From: Pseudarthrobacter raffinosi
Lineage (GTDB): Bacteria; Actinomycetota; Actinomycetes; Actinomycetales; Micrococcaceae
DNA length: 64,000 bases
Direction of reading: 5' to 3'
Assembly (NCBI RefSeq): GCF_023913735.1
Contig: NZ_JAMXBH010000002.1
Location: 124,001-188,000 of the forward strand
This document shows positions 16,898 through 26,460 of this stretch, one piece after another. Each line of letters starts with the position of its first letter. The stretch's first letter is position 1. A model generated the notes under the pieces. The model was not told where the DNA came from. It saw only the letters and a list, made by a program, of their open reading frames with translations, and did not search any database. The position numbers were made by a program, and so were the translations under genes.

Positions 16898-16980
16898 TGT
16901 ACCGATTTTACAGCCTGGCGAAGATCCAGCCTGACCGTGCCGCCGGGTTCGCAGCCCGGCCAGGCCTGCCAGTACTTCGC

Positions 16981-18390
16981 TTAGCCCTTGCGGCTGCCGG
17001 CTGCGGCCTGCGAGGCTGATTGGGCGTGGACCGCAGCGGCCTGCTCGACTGATTCGCGGAGTTCGGGGTAGTTGGCCGTGGCTGCCTTGACGGCATCCGG
17101 TACCAGGTGGAGGTTCTTAGCGGCGAGCGCACGTTCCGCGTCCCCGGGCTCAGGCACCTGCTGGCCCTTGGCGAGCACCGTAATACCGGATTCCGTCACC
17201 TTGAACCCGCGGGCGCGGTCCAGGTCATGGTCCAGGCCGATCGCGGCGCCGGCCGGAACCTTAACGTTCTTGTCCAGGATGGCCCGGTTGACCACGGCAC
17301 CTTCGCCGATAATCACTTTGTCCATCAGGACCGAGTCGATGACCCTGCTGCCGTTCCCCACAAAGACGTCGTTGGACAGGACGGAGCCCTCCACGACGCC
17401 GCCGGAGACGACCACGCCGCTGGACACGATGGAGTCCAGGGCGGTGCCCACGGTGTCGTTTTGACCGCGGACGAACTTGGCCGGCGGGGAGATGCTCTGG
17501 CGCGTGTAAATGGGCCACTCAGAGTTGTAGAGGTTGAACACAGGCAACGGGGAGATGAGGTCAATGTGGGCGTCGTAGAACGAATCAATGGTGCCGACGT
17601 CGCGCCAGTAGGTCCGGTCGCGTTCCGTGGAGCCGGGGATGTCGTTGAGGGTGAAGTCGTAGACTCCGGCGTCACCCTGGCTGACGAAGTAGGGGATGAT
17701 GTCCCCGCCCATGTCGTGCTTGGTGTCGAGCCGTTCGGCGTCCACGTGAAGGGCATCCACCAGCGCGTCGGCGTCGAAAACGTAGTTGCCCATGGAAGCC
17801 AGGAACTGGGTGGGATCAGCGGCCAGGCCAGGAGTTGTGGCGGGCTTTTCCACAAATGCAGCGATCTTCTGCGGGTCCTCCTGGTCCACCTCGATCACAC
17901 CGAACTGGTTGGCCATGCTCAACGGCTGGCGCACGGCGGCCACAGTGGCCTTGGCGCCGCTCTGCACATGCTGCTCCACCATCTGGGCGAAGTCCATGCG
18001 GTACACGTGGTCCGCACCAACCACGACGACGATGTCGGGGTTGGCGTCATGGATCAGGTTCAGGGACTGGTAGATGGCGTTGGCGCTGCCGAGGAACCAG
18101 CTCTTGCCGACGCGCTGCTGCGCCGGCACGGACGCCACATAATTGCCCAACTGCGTGGACATCCGCCAGGTCTCGGAAATGTGGCGGTCAAGGCTGTGGG
18201 ACTTGTACTGGGTCAGGACCACGATCTGCAGGTAGCGTGAATTCACCAGGTTGGACAGCGCAAAGTCGATCAGCCGGTAACTGCCGGCAAAAGGCACTGC
18301 AGGTTTCGCCCGGTCTGCCGTCAGTGGCATTAGCCTGTTTCCCTCGCCGCCCGCGAGGACAATGGCCAGGACTCTTTTATTCAACGGCAT
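16981..18390 (-). CDS. glgC: Glucose-1-phosphate adenylyltransferase GlgC
   Basis: A 469-residue enzyme making ADP-glucose from ATP and glucose-1-phosphate for glycogen synthesis. It has the N-terminal nucleotidyltransferase signature [28 protein letters not shown] and the C-terminal left-handed beta-helix with the repeated V-x-S/G pattern ([18 protein letters not shown]). A longer in-frame start at 18435 exists, but ATG 18390 has AGGAG 8 bases upstream and gives the normal family length. Divergent from glgA across 90 bases, so both may share control. Confidence 0.97.
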   Translation of the reverse strand: MPLNKRVLAIVLAGGEGNRLMPLTADRAKPAVPFAGSYRLIDFALSNLVNSRYLQIVVLTQYKSHSLDRHISETWRMSTQLGNYVASVPAQQRVGKSWFLGSANAIYQSLNLIHDANPDIVVVVGADHVYRMDFAQMVEQHVQSGAKATVAAVRQPLSMANQFGVIEVDQEDPQKIAAFVEKPATTPGLAADPTQFLASMGNYVFDADALVDALHVDAERLDTKHDMGGDIIPYFVSQGDAGVYDFTLNDIPGSTERDRTYWRDVGTIDSFYDAHIDLISPLPVFNLYNSEWPIYTRQSISPPAKFVRGQNDTVGTALDSIVSSGVVVSGGVVEGSVLSNDVFVGNGSRVIDSVLMDKVIIGEGAVVNRAILDKNVKVPAGAAIGLDHDLDRARGFKVTESGITVLAKGQQVPEPGDAERALAAKNLHLVPDAVKAATANYPELRESVEQAAAVHAQSASQAAAGSRKG

Positions 18391-18426
18391 GGTAGTAGCT
18401 CCTGTACGCCTTCGTAACCCCAAACA

Positions 18427-18443
18427 GTCCGGCATGCCCGGAC
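18427..18443. promoter_or_regulatory. Small inverted repeat between glgC and glgA
   Basis: GTCCGG / CCGGAC around a 5-base centre, in the 90-bp divergent region. It lies downstream of a TAGTGT that could be the glgC -10 box. It may be an operator or an RNA hairpin in the glgC leader; no regulator is known. Confidence 0.35.
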
Positions 18444-18480
18444 CCCTTCACACTAGAACAGATAGTGCGGAAGGACTACC

Positions 18481-19686
18481 TTGGGTAACGTGCGAATAGA
18501 CATTGTGACTAAAGAGTTCCCGCCCGAGATCTACGGAGGCGCCGGAGTCCACGTGGCCGAATTGAGCAGGGTGCTTAGTAAGCATGTTGACCTGCAAGTT
18601 CGTGCCTTCGGGGCACCCCGCGACGCCGATTACCACGGTGCCGGGGTGACCTCCTATTCCGTTCCCGAAGACCTGGGCTCGGCCAACGCCGCCGTCCAGA
18701 CGCTCGGGGTGGACCTGCGGATCGTGCCGGACGTGGCAGGTGCCGATCTGGTCCATTCGCACACCTGGTATGCGAACATGGCCGGCCATCTGGCGTCCCT
18801 GCTCCACGGCATCCCGCACGTATTAAGTGCCCACAGCCTGGAGCCCCTGAGGCCGTGGAAGGCCGAGCAGCTTGGCGGCGGCTACGCATTGTCCTCCTGG
18901 GTCGAGAAAACTGCCTACGAGGCGGCAGCAGCGATCATCGCCGTTTCGGAAGGCATGCGCCAGGACATCCTTCGCAGCTACCCGGACGTTGACCCTGCCA
19001 AAGTCAGGGTGGTCCACAACGGCATCGACGTCGAATTGTGGCAGCGCGACGAAAACCAGGACGCCGTCCGCGCCCTGGGCATTGATCCGGATAAGCCGAG
19101 CGTGGTGTTTGTCGGCCGCAACACGCGCCAGAAGGGCGTGCCTTACCTCCTGCGTGCAGCCGCGAAGCTTCCGGCCGATGTGCAGCTCGTGCTGTGCCTT
19201 GGGGCGGCGGATACTCCCGAGCTCGCCGCAGAAACTGCACGCCTGATCGAGGAGCTGCAGAGCCAGCGGACCGGCGTCGTGCTGATCGAACGGATGCTGC
19301 CGCGGAACGAACTCATCCAGGTCCTCAGCCACGCCACAGCGTTCGCCTGCCCGTCCATCTATGAACCGCTGGGCATCGTCAACCTCGAGGCGATGGCCTG
19401 CGGTGCTGCCGTGGTGGCCAGCGCTACGGGCGGCATTCCCGAGGTGGTCCAGCATGGCGAGACGGGCCTGTTGGTGGACCTGGAGCAGGTCACCGACGGT
19501 ACAGGCACGCCGCTTGATCCGGAGAAGTTCGTGACGGAATTTGCCGCCGCTCTGACCGAGGTGGTGTCCGATCCCGAACGGGCACGTGCTATGGGCCAGG
19601 CCGGCCGCCGCCGTGCGGAGGAGCACTTCTCCTGGGACTCCATCACCGAGACCACCCTCGAGGTCTACCGCTCAGTGCTTTCCTGA
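18481..19686 (+). CDS. glgA: Glycogen synthase (actinobacterial GlgA)
   Basis: A 401-residue GT-B glycosyltransferase (GT4 type) of the Corynebacterium/Mycobacterium GlgA kind. It uses ADP-glucose to extend alpha-1,4-glucan or, in relatives, to make maltose-1-phosphate. The N-terminus IVTKEFPPEIYGGAGVHV and the C-terminal donor site FACPSIYEPLGIVNLEAMACG are diagnostic. TTG 18481 is chosen because GGAAGGA lies 5 bases before it; GTG 18490 would give the N-terminus seen in many relatives. It pairs with divergent glgC. Confidence 0.94.
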   Translation: MGNVRIDIVTKEFPPEIYGGAGVHVAELSRVLSKHVDLQVRAFGAPRDADYHGAGVTSYSVPEDLGSANAAVQTLGVDLRIVPDVAGADLVHSHTWYANMAGHLASLLHGIPHVLSAHSLEPLRPWKAEQLGGGYALSSWVEKTAYEAAAAIIAVSEGMRQDILRSYPDVDPAKVRVVHNGIDVELWQRDENQDAVRALGIDPDKPSVVFVGRNTRQKGVPYLLRAAAKLPADVQLVLCLGAADTPELAAETARLIEELQSQRTGVVLIERMLPRNELIQVLSHATAFACPSIYEPLGIVNLEAMACGAAVVASATGGIPEVVQHGETGLLVDLEQVTDGTGTPLDPEKFVTEFAAALTEVVSDPERARAMGQAGRRRAEEHFSWDSITETTLEVYRSVLS

Positions 19687-19725
19687 CGGACGGCAGGAAC
19701 AGCAGCACTAGTGACCAGACATCGC

Positions 19726-19765
19726 ACGACGGCGCCGCCCCCACCGAGGGGATTGGCGCCGTCGT
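19726..19765 (+). terminator. Hairpin downstream of glgA
   Basis: An 11-bp perfect stem (19726-19736 with 19755-19765) with an 18-base loop that can itself pair CCCC/GGGG. No T run follows, so termination strength is uncertain. It sits between convergent glgA and the acyl-CoA oxidase. Confidence 0.55.
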
Positions 19766-19849
19766 TCGTACAAAACGCTTGATCCAACGCGGGGTCACAA
19801 CGTGCCCATTCCGGGGCGTCGGAGGGGCTTGAAGTGACCTCGCGTTGCT

Positions 19850-22012
19850 TTATCGGGAGGTAGCCGTGCGCGCCAGCAGCACTTTTTCGTCGACGGGTGC
19901 GTTGCCGCTGGCCCGCTGTGCCCTGACGTAGGCGCGGGCCTCGTCCTGCCGGGTCTTCTCGGCACCGGTGGCGATCGCCGCACGCACGTGATCATCGCCG
20001 TACCCGAAGGCGTCCACAAGGTCCAGGGCATGGGGCCTGATCTTGACCAGGAGCCGGTTAATGTAATCACCCACGGTGCGTGCCCGTTGCATGGAGAGCC
20101 GGCCGTTCATCAGGTACCAGGACAGGTTCTTCTCGATCAGCGACAGGCCGAACAGGTCGCGCAGCCAGGTCAGGACCCGCTTGGTGCCGGGGTCCGTGAC
20201 GTCTTCCAGGGCCGCCGTGAACGCCTCCCATTGCAGGAGCTCGGCGTGGGCCTGGGCAGCATCGATCAGCTCGTTCTGGTGCTGGTTGAAGAGGGCTGCC
20301 CCCTTTTCGACGGGCAGCTTGTTGGCGCCCTTCAGGGCCGCCCCGACGTCGGCCACCATGGTCTGGACGCGGTCCGTCAGGAGGGCGCGCTGGCCTTCCT
20401 CGTCCCGGAGCGCAATGGCAGCCTTCTGGACTGATCCGGTATCGGCGACGAACTGTGCCACCTGCCGCAGGCCGGTGCGGTGGATCGCCACGCCCGTTGC
20501 CTGGGCCACCACGTAGCGTGCAAGGACGCCAAAATCGACATTCCTGAACTCCTTGGCATAGTCGGCCAGGAGGCGCTTGGCCACAAGCTGGAGCAGCACG
20601 GTGTTGTCGCCCTCAAACGTGACATAGACGTCCATGTCCGCACGAAGGGAGGCATAGCGGTTTTCGATCAGGAAGCCGGCGCCGCCGCACGCCTCGCGGC
20701 ATTCCTGCAGGGTGTCAAGGGCATGCCAGGTGCTCAGCGGCTTCAGGGCTGCGGCGAGGGTTTCCAAATCCTGCCGGTCCTCGTCAGTATCGTGGGCGCC
20801 GGAAAAGACGTCGTCGAATTTCTGGAGGAGCTGCTCGTGCGCGAAGCCCGCGGCATACGTCGTGGCCAGCCGGGTAAACAGGCGCCGCTGGTGGCGCTGG
20901 TAGTCCAGGAGGACCTCTTCGTCAGTGTGTGACGACGCTTTAAACTGGCGCCGTTCGGTGGCGTAGCGGATGGCTGCTGTCAGGGCGACCTTCGACGCCG
21001 CCACGGCCGCGCCGTCCAATGACACGCGGCCCTGGACGAGAGTTCCCAGCATGGTGAAAAAGCGGCGGCCGGGGCTGGCAATGGACGACGTGTAGGTCCC
21101 GTCAGGTGCCACATCGCCGTAGCGGTTCAGCAGGTTGGTGCGGGGGATGCGGACGTTGTCGAAATGCAGCCTGCCGTTGTCGATCCCGTTGAGGCCGCCC
21201 TTGACTCCGTCGTCCTCGCCACCGATCCCGGGCATGAACTCCTTGGTCTGGGGGTCCCGGAGGTCAACGTAGAAGGCATGCACGCCATGGTTGACGCCAT
21301 TTGTCACGAGCTGGGCGAAAACGACGGCGCCGAGGCCGTCGATGGCTGCATTGCCGATGTAGTCCTTCCACGCAGCGCGGAACGGTGTATGGACCACAAA
21401 TTCCTGGGTTTTGACGTCGTAGGTCGCGGTGGTGGCGATGCTGGCCACATCGGAACCGTGGCCGGTCTCCGTCATGGCGAAGCAGCCGGGGATCTCCAGG
21501 CTCATGATGCCTGGCAGCCAGTTGGTGTGGTGCTGCTGCGTGCCCAGGTGCATCACGGCCGAGCCGAAGAGGCCCCACTGGACACCAGCCTTAATCTGCA
21601 GGGACGGGTCGGCGGTGACCAGTTCCTCGAAGGCCGCGATGTTGCCGCCGTGGTCATCGGAACCGCCCAGTGCCAACGGGAAGGCCCGGTGTACGGCGCT
21701 GTTGTCCACGAGGTACTTCAACTGGCCGAAGGTTCGCGTCCGGTGTTCGGTGTGCGTCAGTCCTTCAATTTTGTGCAGTGCAGGGTCACTGGCCAGCGCG
21801 CGGGATTGGCGACGGGAGTCCGCCCATTTGCCCAGGAGTTGCTCGCCGAGGGCGGCAACGTCGACGGCGGGCTGCACAGCCGAGCCGTAGTTGGCGCTGG
21901 GGCTGGTGACCGCTGGGCCCGCAGCGGCTGTGTTCGCTACGGCGGCATTAGCTACGGCTGTATTCGTTACGGCGGCGTCCGGGCCGGTGGGGCGGTCCAC
22001 TACTTCGGTCAT
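19850..22012 (-). CDS. Acyl-CoA oxidase/dehydrogenase family protein
   Basis: A 720-residue flavoprotein of the acyl-CoA oxidase type, which desaturates acyl-CoA at C2-C3 and passes electrons to oxygen or a carrier. It shows CFAMTETGHGSDV (FAD/substrate loop), the PGRRFFTMLGTLVQGR segment, and ECREACGGAGFL plus FEGDNTVLLQ in the C-terminal domains, as in eukaryotic ACOX. An in-frame ATG at 22069 is possible, but ATG 22012 has GAAGGA 7 bases upstream. Residues 15-29 are three copies of a 5-residue repeat. The TetR gene lies immediately upstream on the same strand. Confidence 0.9.
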   Translation of the reverse strand: MTEVVDRPTGPDAAVTNTAVANAAVANTAAAGPAVTSPSANYGSAVQPAVDVAALGEQLLGKWADSRRQSRALASDPALHKIEGLTHTEHRTRTFGQLKYLVDNSAVHRAFPLALGGSDDHGGNIAAFEELVTADPSLQIKAGVQWGLFGSAVMHLGTQQHHTNWLPGIMSLEIPGCFAMTETGHGSDVASIATTATYDVKTQEFVVHTPFRAAWKDYIGNAAIDGLGAVVFAQLVTNGVNHGVHAFYVDLRDPQTKEFMPGIGGEDDGVKGGLNGIDNGRLHFDNVRIPRTNLLNRYGDVAPDGTYTSSIASPGRRFFTMLGTLVQGRVSLDGAAVAASKVALTAAIRYATERRQFKASSHTDEEVLLDYQRHQRRLFTRLATTYAAGFAHEQLLQKFDDVFSGAHDTDEDRQDLETLAAALKPLSTWHALDTLQECREACGGAGFLIENRYASLRADMDVYVTFEGDNTVLLQLVAKRLLADYAKEFRNVDFGVLARYVVAQATGVAIHRTGLRQVAQFVADTGSVQKAAIALRDEEGQRALLTDRVQTMVADVGAALKGANKLPVEKGAALFNQHQNELIDAAQAHAELLQWEAFTAALEDVTDPGTKRVLTWLRDLFGLSLIEKNLSWYLMNGRLSMQRARTVGDYINRLLVKIRPHALDLVDAFGYGDDHVRAAIATGAEKTRQDEARAYVRAQRASGNAPVDEKVLLARTATSR
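21926..21970 (-). repeat. In-frame 15-bp tandem repeat, three units
   Basis: Three 15-base units in the 5' end of the acyl-CoA oxidase gene, each encoding V-[TA]-N-[TA]-A. The repeat lies in an Ala-rich flexible N-terminus before the catalytic fold. Confidence 0.8.
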
Positions 22013-22065
22013 GTCAATGTCCTTCGTTGGTTCTGACAGGAGGGTGTGAGGTTCTTGGGGCGGAA

Positions 22066-22758
22066 TCATGCCGCGCTGGCGGGGCTAAGCTCGGGGGCGA
22101 TCCCCACGCATAACCAGGCCGTGACCTGGCGGGCCATGGCTTCCTGGTCCGGTTTCGCCGCCGAAGCCGGCGTGCTGAGCCATTGCTCACCGGCATTTCG
22201 GACCAGGCCGATGGCCGCCGTGGGCCAGTAGCCGATCACCGCTTCTTTGCCTTCGCCGAGGTGGGTCCGCATTGGCGCGGCGATCATCTCTGCGATGGAA
22301 TCGAAGAAGTGGCCAAGGGCTCCCGAGATGGCCGCCGATCCCGGGTGGCTGTCCGCATCCACCGGCGCATAGCGGGTGACGAAACTGTAGACATTGGGGC
22401 TGGTTTCCGCCATCTGGAGATAGGCAGAAATCATGGCCAGCAGCCCTTCCCGAGGAGTCTGGGCACCCTGCGCCGCTTCGCGGATCTTGCGCTGCATCTG
22501 GCTCAGGACAACTTCCCCGACGGCGTGCTGAAGTCCTGCCTTATCGCCGAAATAGCGGTAGAAGACCGACTTTGAGGTGCCGGCGGCCGCTGCAATCTCC
22601 TCCATGGAGGCATCGCTGCCCAGCGCGTGGACCGCGCGGCGTGCGGACTTGATGAGCGCCCGGCGTCGTTCCTCCCGGTGGGTCTGCCAGCGGGCCGAAC
22701 GGCCGTCGGCAATTGCGCCGGCAGCCGGCGTCGGGACTTCTGCGTGGAGGTTGTTCAC
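22066..22758 (-). CDS. TetR family transcriptional regulator
   Basis: A 230-residue repressor-type protein. The helix-turn-helix is in SMEEIAAAAGTSKSVFYRYFGDKAGL, and the C-terminal region resembles lipid-responsive TetR regulators. The frame is open much further upstream, but GTG 22758 is chosen because TACGCT lies 7 bases before it, giving a leaderless mRNA. That promoter is embedded in a 31-bp palindrome (22759-22789), so autorepression is likely. It diverges from the thiolase operon and lies upstream of the acyl-CoA oxidase, which suggests it controls both. The ligand is probably an acyl-CoA (inference). Confidence 0.9.
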   Translation of the reverse strand: MNNLHAEVPTPAAGAIADGRSARWQTHREERRRALIKSARRAVHALGSDASMEEIAAAAGTSKSVFYRYFGDKAGLQHAVGEVVLSQMQRKIREAAQGAQTPREGLLAMISAYLQMAETSPNVYSFVTRYAPVDADSHPGSAAISGALGHFFDSIAEMIAAPMRTHLGEGKEAVIGYWPTAAIGLVRNAGEQWLSTPASAAKPDQEAMARQVTAWLCVGIAPELSPASAA

Positions 22759-22789
22759 GATACTCAGCGTATCAGGTACGCTGGGTATC
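22759..22789. promoter_or_regulatory. TetR operator palindrome and divergent promoter
   Basis: Inverted repeat GATACTCAGCGTA (22759-22771) and TACGCTGGGTATC (22777-22789) around a 5-base centre; 12 of 13 positions pair. It abuts the TetR start codon and covers its -10 box (TACGCT on the minus strand), lying 30 bases before the thiolase ATG. This is the expected layout for autoregulation plus control of the divergent operon. Confidence 0.8.
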
Positions 22790-22819
22790 GGTAACCGTCG
22801 CAGATCAGAGGAGTCACCC

Positions 22820-24187
22820 ATGTCCGTCAATGGACAGTCCGGCACCGGACCCCACGAATTCGCCAGCCCCACGACTTCCGGCGCGGCGCGTCCAGTCCGC
22901 CGGGCCGTAATTGTGGGTGGTAACCGGATCCCGTTTGCCCGGTCCGGCGGGGCCTACACAAAGTCTTCCAACCAGGACATGCTCACCGCCGCACTGGATG
23001 GTCTTATCGCCAGGTTTGGCCTCCAGGATGAGCGGATCGGCGAGGTTGCGGCGGGGGCCGTACTCAAGCACTCCCGCGACTTCAACCTCACCCGCGAGGC
23101 AGTCCTGGGTTCGGCGTTGTCGGCGGAAACCCCCGCCTACGACCTGCAGCAGGCGTGCGCCACCGGCCTCGAAACGGTTCTGGGCCTGGCCAACAAGATC
23201 AAACTGGGCCAGATCGATTCCGCCATCGCCGGTGGTGTCGACTCGGCGTCGGATGCCCCCATTGCTGTCAGCGAAGGCCTCCGCGAGATACTCCTGGACC
23301 TCAACCGCGCCAAGACACTGCCCCAGCGCTTGCAGGTACTCAGCCGCCTGCGGCCCAGGGACCTGGCCCCCGATGCTCCGAATACGGGGGAGCCACGCAC
23401 CGGCCTGTCCATGGGCGAGCACCAGGCGCTGACCACCGCGCAATGGAACATTTCGCGCGAGGCGCAGGATGAGCTGGCTTTCAACAGCCACCGCAACCTT
23501 TCCGCCGCGTATGACGCAGGATTCTTCGATGACCTCCTGACGCCATACCGAGGCCTCGCCAAGGACTCAAACCTGAGGGCGGACACCACATTGGAGAAGC
23601 TGGCTACACTCAAGCCCGTCTTCGGGAAGAGCCTCGGCGCCGAGGCCACCATGACGGCGGGAAACTCCACACCGCTGACCGACGGGGCCTCCACGGTCCT
23701 GCTCGCATCCGAAGACTGGGCTGATGCCCATGACCTGCCGAAGCTCGCCACCGTCGTGGATGGTGAAGCTGCCGCCGTGGACTTCGTCCACGGCAAGGAC
23801 GGACTGCTTATGGCTCCCGCGTTTGCGGTCCCCAGGCTGCTGGCCCGCAACGGACTGACGCTGGATGACTTCGACTTCTTTGAGATCCACGAAGCCTTCG
23901 CCGGGACTGTCCTGAGCACCCTGGCCGCCTGGGAAGATGATGAGTTCGGCCGCACCCGGCTGGGACTTGAGGGTGCCTTCGGCAGCATCGACCGCACCAA
24001 GCTGAACGTCAACGGCTCCTCCCTGGCCGCGGGCCACCCGTTCGCAGCCACCGGCGGACGCATCGTGGCCTCGCTGGCCAAGATGCTGCAGGCCAAAGGC
24101 ACCGTCGAGGGAAGGCCTGCGCGCGGACTTATTTCCATCTGCGCCGCCGGCGGCCAGGGCGTCGTCGCAATACTCGAAGCACTCTAG
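22820..24187 (+). CDS. Acetyl-CoA C-acyltransferase (thiolase, FadA2/FadI-like)
   Basis: A 455-residue thiolase that cleaves 3-ketoacyl-CoA or condenses acyl-CoAs. The nucleophile Cys113 is in QQACATG; the catalytic His residues are in EIHEAFAG and GHPFAATG; the second Cys is in ISICAAGGQG. ATG 22820 has AGAGGAG 6 bases upstream; a longer open frame from 22577 runs antisense to the TetR gene and is rejected. It is the first gene of a three-gene operon matching Mycobacterium tuberculosis fadA2-fabG4-htdX in content. Confidence 0.95.
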   Translation: MSVNGQSGTGPHEFASPTTSGAARPVRRAVIVGGNRIPFARSGGAYTKSSNQDMLTAALDGLIARFGLQDERIGEVAAGAVLKHSRDFNLTREAVLGSALSAETPAYDLQQACATGLETVLGLANKIKLGQIDSAIAGGVDSASDAPIAVSEGLREILLDLNRAKTLPQRLQVLSRLRPRDLAPDAPNTGEPRTGLSMGEHQALTTAQWNISREAQDELAFNSHRNLSAAYDAGFFDDLLTPYRGLAKDSNLRADTTLEKLATLKPVFGKSLGAEATMTAGNSTPLTDGASTVLLASEDWADAHDLPKLATVVDGEAAAVDFVHGKDGLLMAPAFAVPRLLARNGLTLDDFDFFEIHEAFAGTVLSTLAAWEDDEFGRTRLGLEGAFGSIDRTKLNVNGSSLAAGHPFAATGGRIVASLAKMLQAKGTVEGRPARGLISICAAGGQGVVAILEAL

Positions 24188-24196
24188 GGGTACCGG

Positions 24197-25537
24197 ATGA
24201 CGGATAAATACACCACGCTCGTCAACCAGGGCGTGGGCAAGAACATCGCCAAACGGCTGGGCCTGCCCCAGCCTGCCGTGCTGCGCCGCTTCAAGCCGGG
24301 CCAGCCCCTGGTCACCGGCCCCGTCCTCGTCCAGGGCAACACCGCCGGTGCCGACGAACTGGCCGCCAGGCTGCTCTCCTGGGACCTGGACGTCCGGCGC
24401 CACGCGGTGCCCCGCGAAAAACTTGGCGCGATCATTCTGGCCCTGGATGAGCTGACCCGGCCCGAGGATCTTGAAAAGCCTGTGCTGTCCGCCGCGGCAT
24501 CACTGCGTGATCTCGGCCCCAGCGCCCGCGTCATCACCATCTCCCGGCCGGCCGCCGAAACCGCGTCCCCTGCACAGTCGGCTGCCCGGCAAGGCGTCGA
24601 TGGCTTCCTGCGGTCGCTTGCCAAGGAACTCCGGGCCGGCGCAACAGCGAACGGCATCGTCCTGGCAGAAGGTGTCCAGAGCACCAGCCCCAGCGCCCTG
24701 GCCGCCCTTCGGTTCTTTCTGTCCGGCCGGTCGGCATTTGTGGATGGCCAGTTCCTGACTGTGGCAACCGAGCAGGGCCACCTGCCCCCGGACTTCGAGA
24801 AGCCGCTCGCCGGCAAGGTTGCCGTGGTCACCGGCGCCGCCCGCGGCATCGGTGCGGCTATTGCCCGGACCCTCCACCGGGACGGGGCCATCCTGGTCCT
24901 CGTAGACATCCCGGCAGCCGGGGACCATTTGGCCGCCGTCGCCAACGAAGTCCGCGGCACGGCCCTTCAACTGGACATCAGCCGCGCAGATGCCGGCCAG
25001 CGGATCATCGACCACGCCGTGCAGCGTCACGGCCGCCTGGACATCGTCATCCACAACGCAGGAATTACCCGGGACAAGCTGCTCGCCAATATGGACCACG
25101 GTCGCTGGACCTCCGTCGTGAACATCAACATCGCCGCCCAGCTCAGAATCAACGAAGCGCTCCTTGCTTCCGAACACTTCCGTAATTCACCACGGATTGT
25201 CTCGGTGGCATCCACCAGCGGCATCGCGGGCAACCGCGGCCAGACCAACTACGCGGCGTCCAAGGGCGGCGTGATGGGTATGGTGCGCGCTTCTGCGCCC
25301 CTTCTGGCGGCGAACGGCGGGACCATCAACGCGGTGGCGCCCGGTTTCATCGAAACAGACATGACAGCACGGATCCCGTTTGCCGTCCGCGAAGTGGGAC
25401 GGCGGCTGAATTCGCTGCAGCAAGGTGGCCAACCGTCCGACGTCGCGGAGGCAATTTCCTTTCTGGCGAGCGACGCCGCCGGGGGCATCAACGGCGACGT
25501 GCTGCGGATCTGCGGACAGAACCTGGTGGGGGCATGA
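24197..25537 (+). CDS. fabG4: High-molecular-weight 3-oxoacyl reductase (FabG4 type)
   Basis: A 446-residue two-domain reductase. Residues 1-200 form a degenerate flavodoxin-like Rossmann domain without a glycine motif. Residues 205-446 are a full SDR domain with TGAARGIG (212-219), HNAGI, the active-site Ser in VASTSG, Tyr352 and Lys356 (YAASK). This architecture is known from M. tuberculosis FabG4, an NADH-dependent 3-ketoacyl-CoA/ACP reductase. It begins 10 bases after the thiolase stop and overlaps the hydratase by ATGA. Confidence 0.93.
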   Translation: MTDKYTTLVNQGVGKNIAKRLGLPQPAVLRRFKPGQPLVTGPVLVQGNTAGADELAARLLSWDLDVRRHAVPREKLGAIILALDELTRPEDLEKPVLSAAASLRDLGPSARVITISRPAAETASPAQSAARQGVDGFLRSLAKELRAGATANGIVLAEGVQSTSPSALAALRFFLSGRSAFVDGQFLTVATEQGHLPPDFEKPLAGKVAVVTGAARGIGAAIARTLHRDGAILVLVDIPAAGDHLAAVANEVRGTALQLDISRADAGQRIIDHAVQRHGRLDIVIHNAGITRDKLLANMDHGRWTSVVNINIAAQLRINEALLASEHFRNSPRIVSVASTSGIAGNRGQTNYAASKGGVMGMVRASAPLLAANGGTINAVAPGFIETDMTARIPFAVREVGRRLNSLQQGGQPSDVAEAISFLASDAAGGINGDVLRICGQNLVGA

Positions 25538-26460
25538 GTACTGTCCAGCCGGTCATCCTGGGGGAGATGCCGTCCCTGTCCAAGCTCTACGTCAATGCCG
25601 CCGCGCAGACCGCGCGGCGGCGCGTGTTGGGCACGCACAACGGATCAAACCTTCCGGTCACTAGCCACGAAGTGCGCGGGGTAAGGGCCGACGTCGGCAA
25701 CCTCACCGCCTACCAGCACCTCATCGGGCTGACTGCCAGGGACACTCTGCCGGCCGGATACCTCCACGCACTGGCATTCCCGCTGGCCATGAGTGTGATG
25801 AACCGCGACGATTTCCCGCTGCCACTCCTGGGCATGGTCCATCTCAGCAACCATGTGGAGCAGAGGTCGCCGGTGCTCTTCACGGAATCCCTGGACATCC
25901 AGGCCAGGGTTGAGAACCTCCGGGGCCACCGATCCGGCACGCAACTTGACGTTGTGGCAGAGATCCGCGGCGCGGATACGCCGGACATCAAGTGGACCGG
26001 GCGCTCCTCCTACCTGGCCAAGGGCGTGTTCCTCCCCGGCATCGACAAGCCAACGCCCCACAACGGCCAGGCCGATTTCACGCCTCCGGACCCCACCGCG
26101 ATTTGGCATTTGGGGGTCGACACGGGAAGGGCGTATGCCGCCGTTTCAGGAGACTTCAACCCCATCCACCTGAGCGTGCTTTCTGCCAAGGCCCTGGGCA
26201 TGCGCCGCTCCATCGCACACGGGATGTACCTTGCCTCGAGGGCCCTCGCGGATGTCGGGCCGGCCAAGGGCGAAGCGTTCACGTGGGATGTCACGTTCGA
26301 GGCTCCGGTGTTCCTTCCTGCCCGCGTTGCCTTGGCTATCACCGCCCTGGATATCACCACGGCACAGACGCCTGGCGAAGGCTGGCAGCGGGCCGAATTT
26401 GTGGCGTGGAACCCCCGCTCCGGCCGCCGCCACTTCAGCGGCTCCGTGGCACCGATCTAG
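25534..26460 (+). CDS. MaoC-type (R)-3-hydroxyacyl dehydratase, HtdX-like
   Basis: A 308-residue double hot-dog protein. The hydratase-2 motif in the C-terminal half (SGDFNPIHLSVLSAKALG) supplies Asp207 and His212, which add or remove water from trans-2-enoyl thioesters. The N-terminal half is a non-catalytic hot-dog. It is the third gene of the thiolase/FabG4 operon. Its TAG stop overlaps the stop of the convergent FUSC gene in the palindrome CTAG. Confidence 0.92.
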   Translation: MSTVQPVILGEMPSLSKLYVNAAAQTARRRVLGTHNGSNLPVTSHEVRGVRADVGNLTAYQHLIGLTARDTLPAGYLHALAFPLAMSVMNRDDFPLPLLGMVHLSNHVEQRSPVLFTESLDIQARVENLRGHRSGTQLDVVAEIRGADTPDIKWTGRSSYLAKGVFLPGIDKPTPHNGQADFTPPDPTAIWHLGVDTGRAYAAVSGDFNPIHLSVLSAKALGMRRSIAHGMYLASRALADVGPAKGEAFTWDVTFEAPVFLPARVALAITALDITTAQTPGEGWQRAEFVAWNPRSGRRHFSGSVAPI

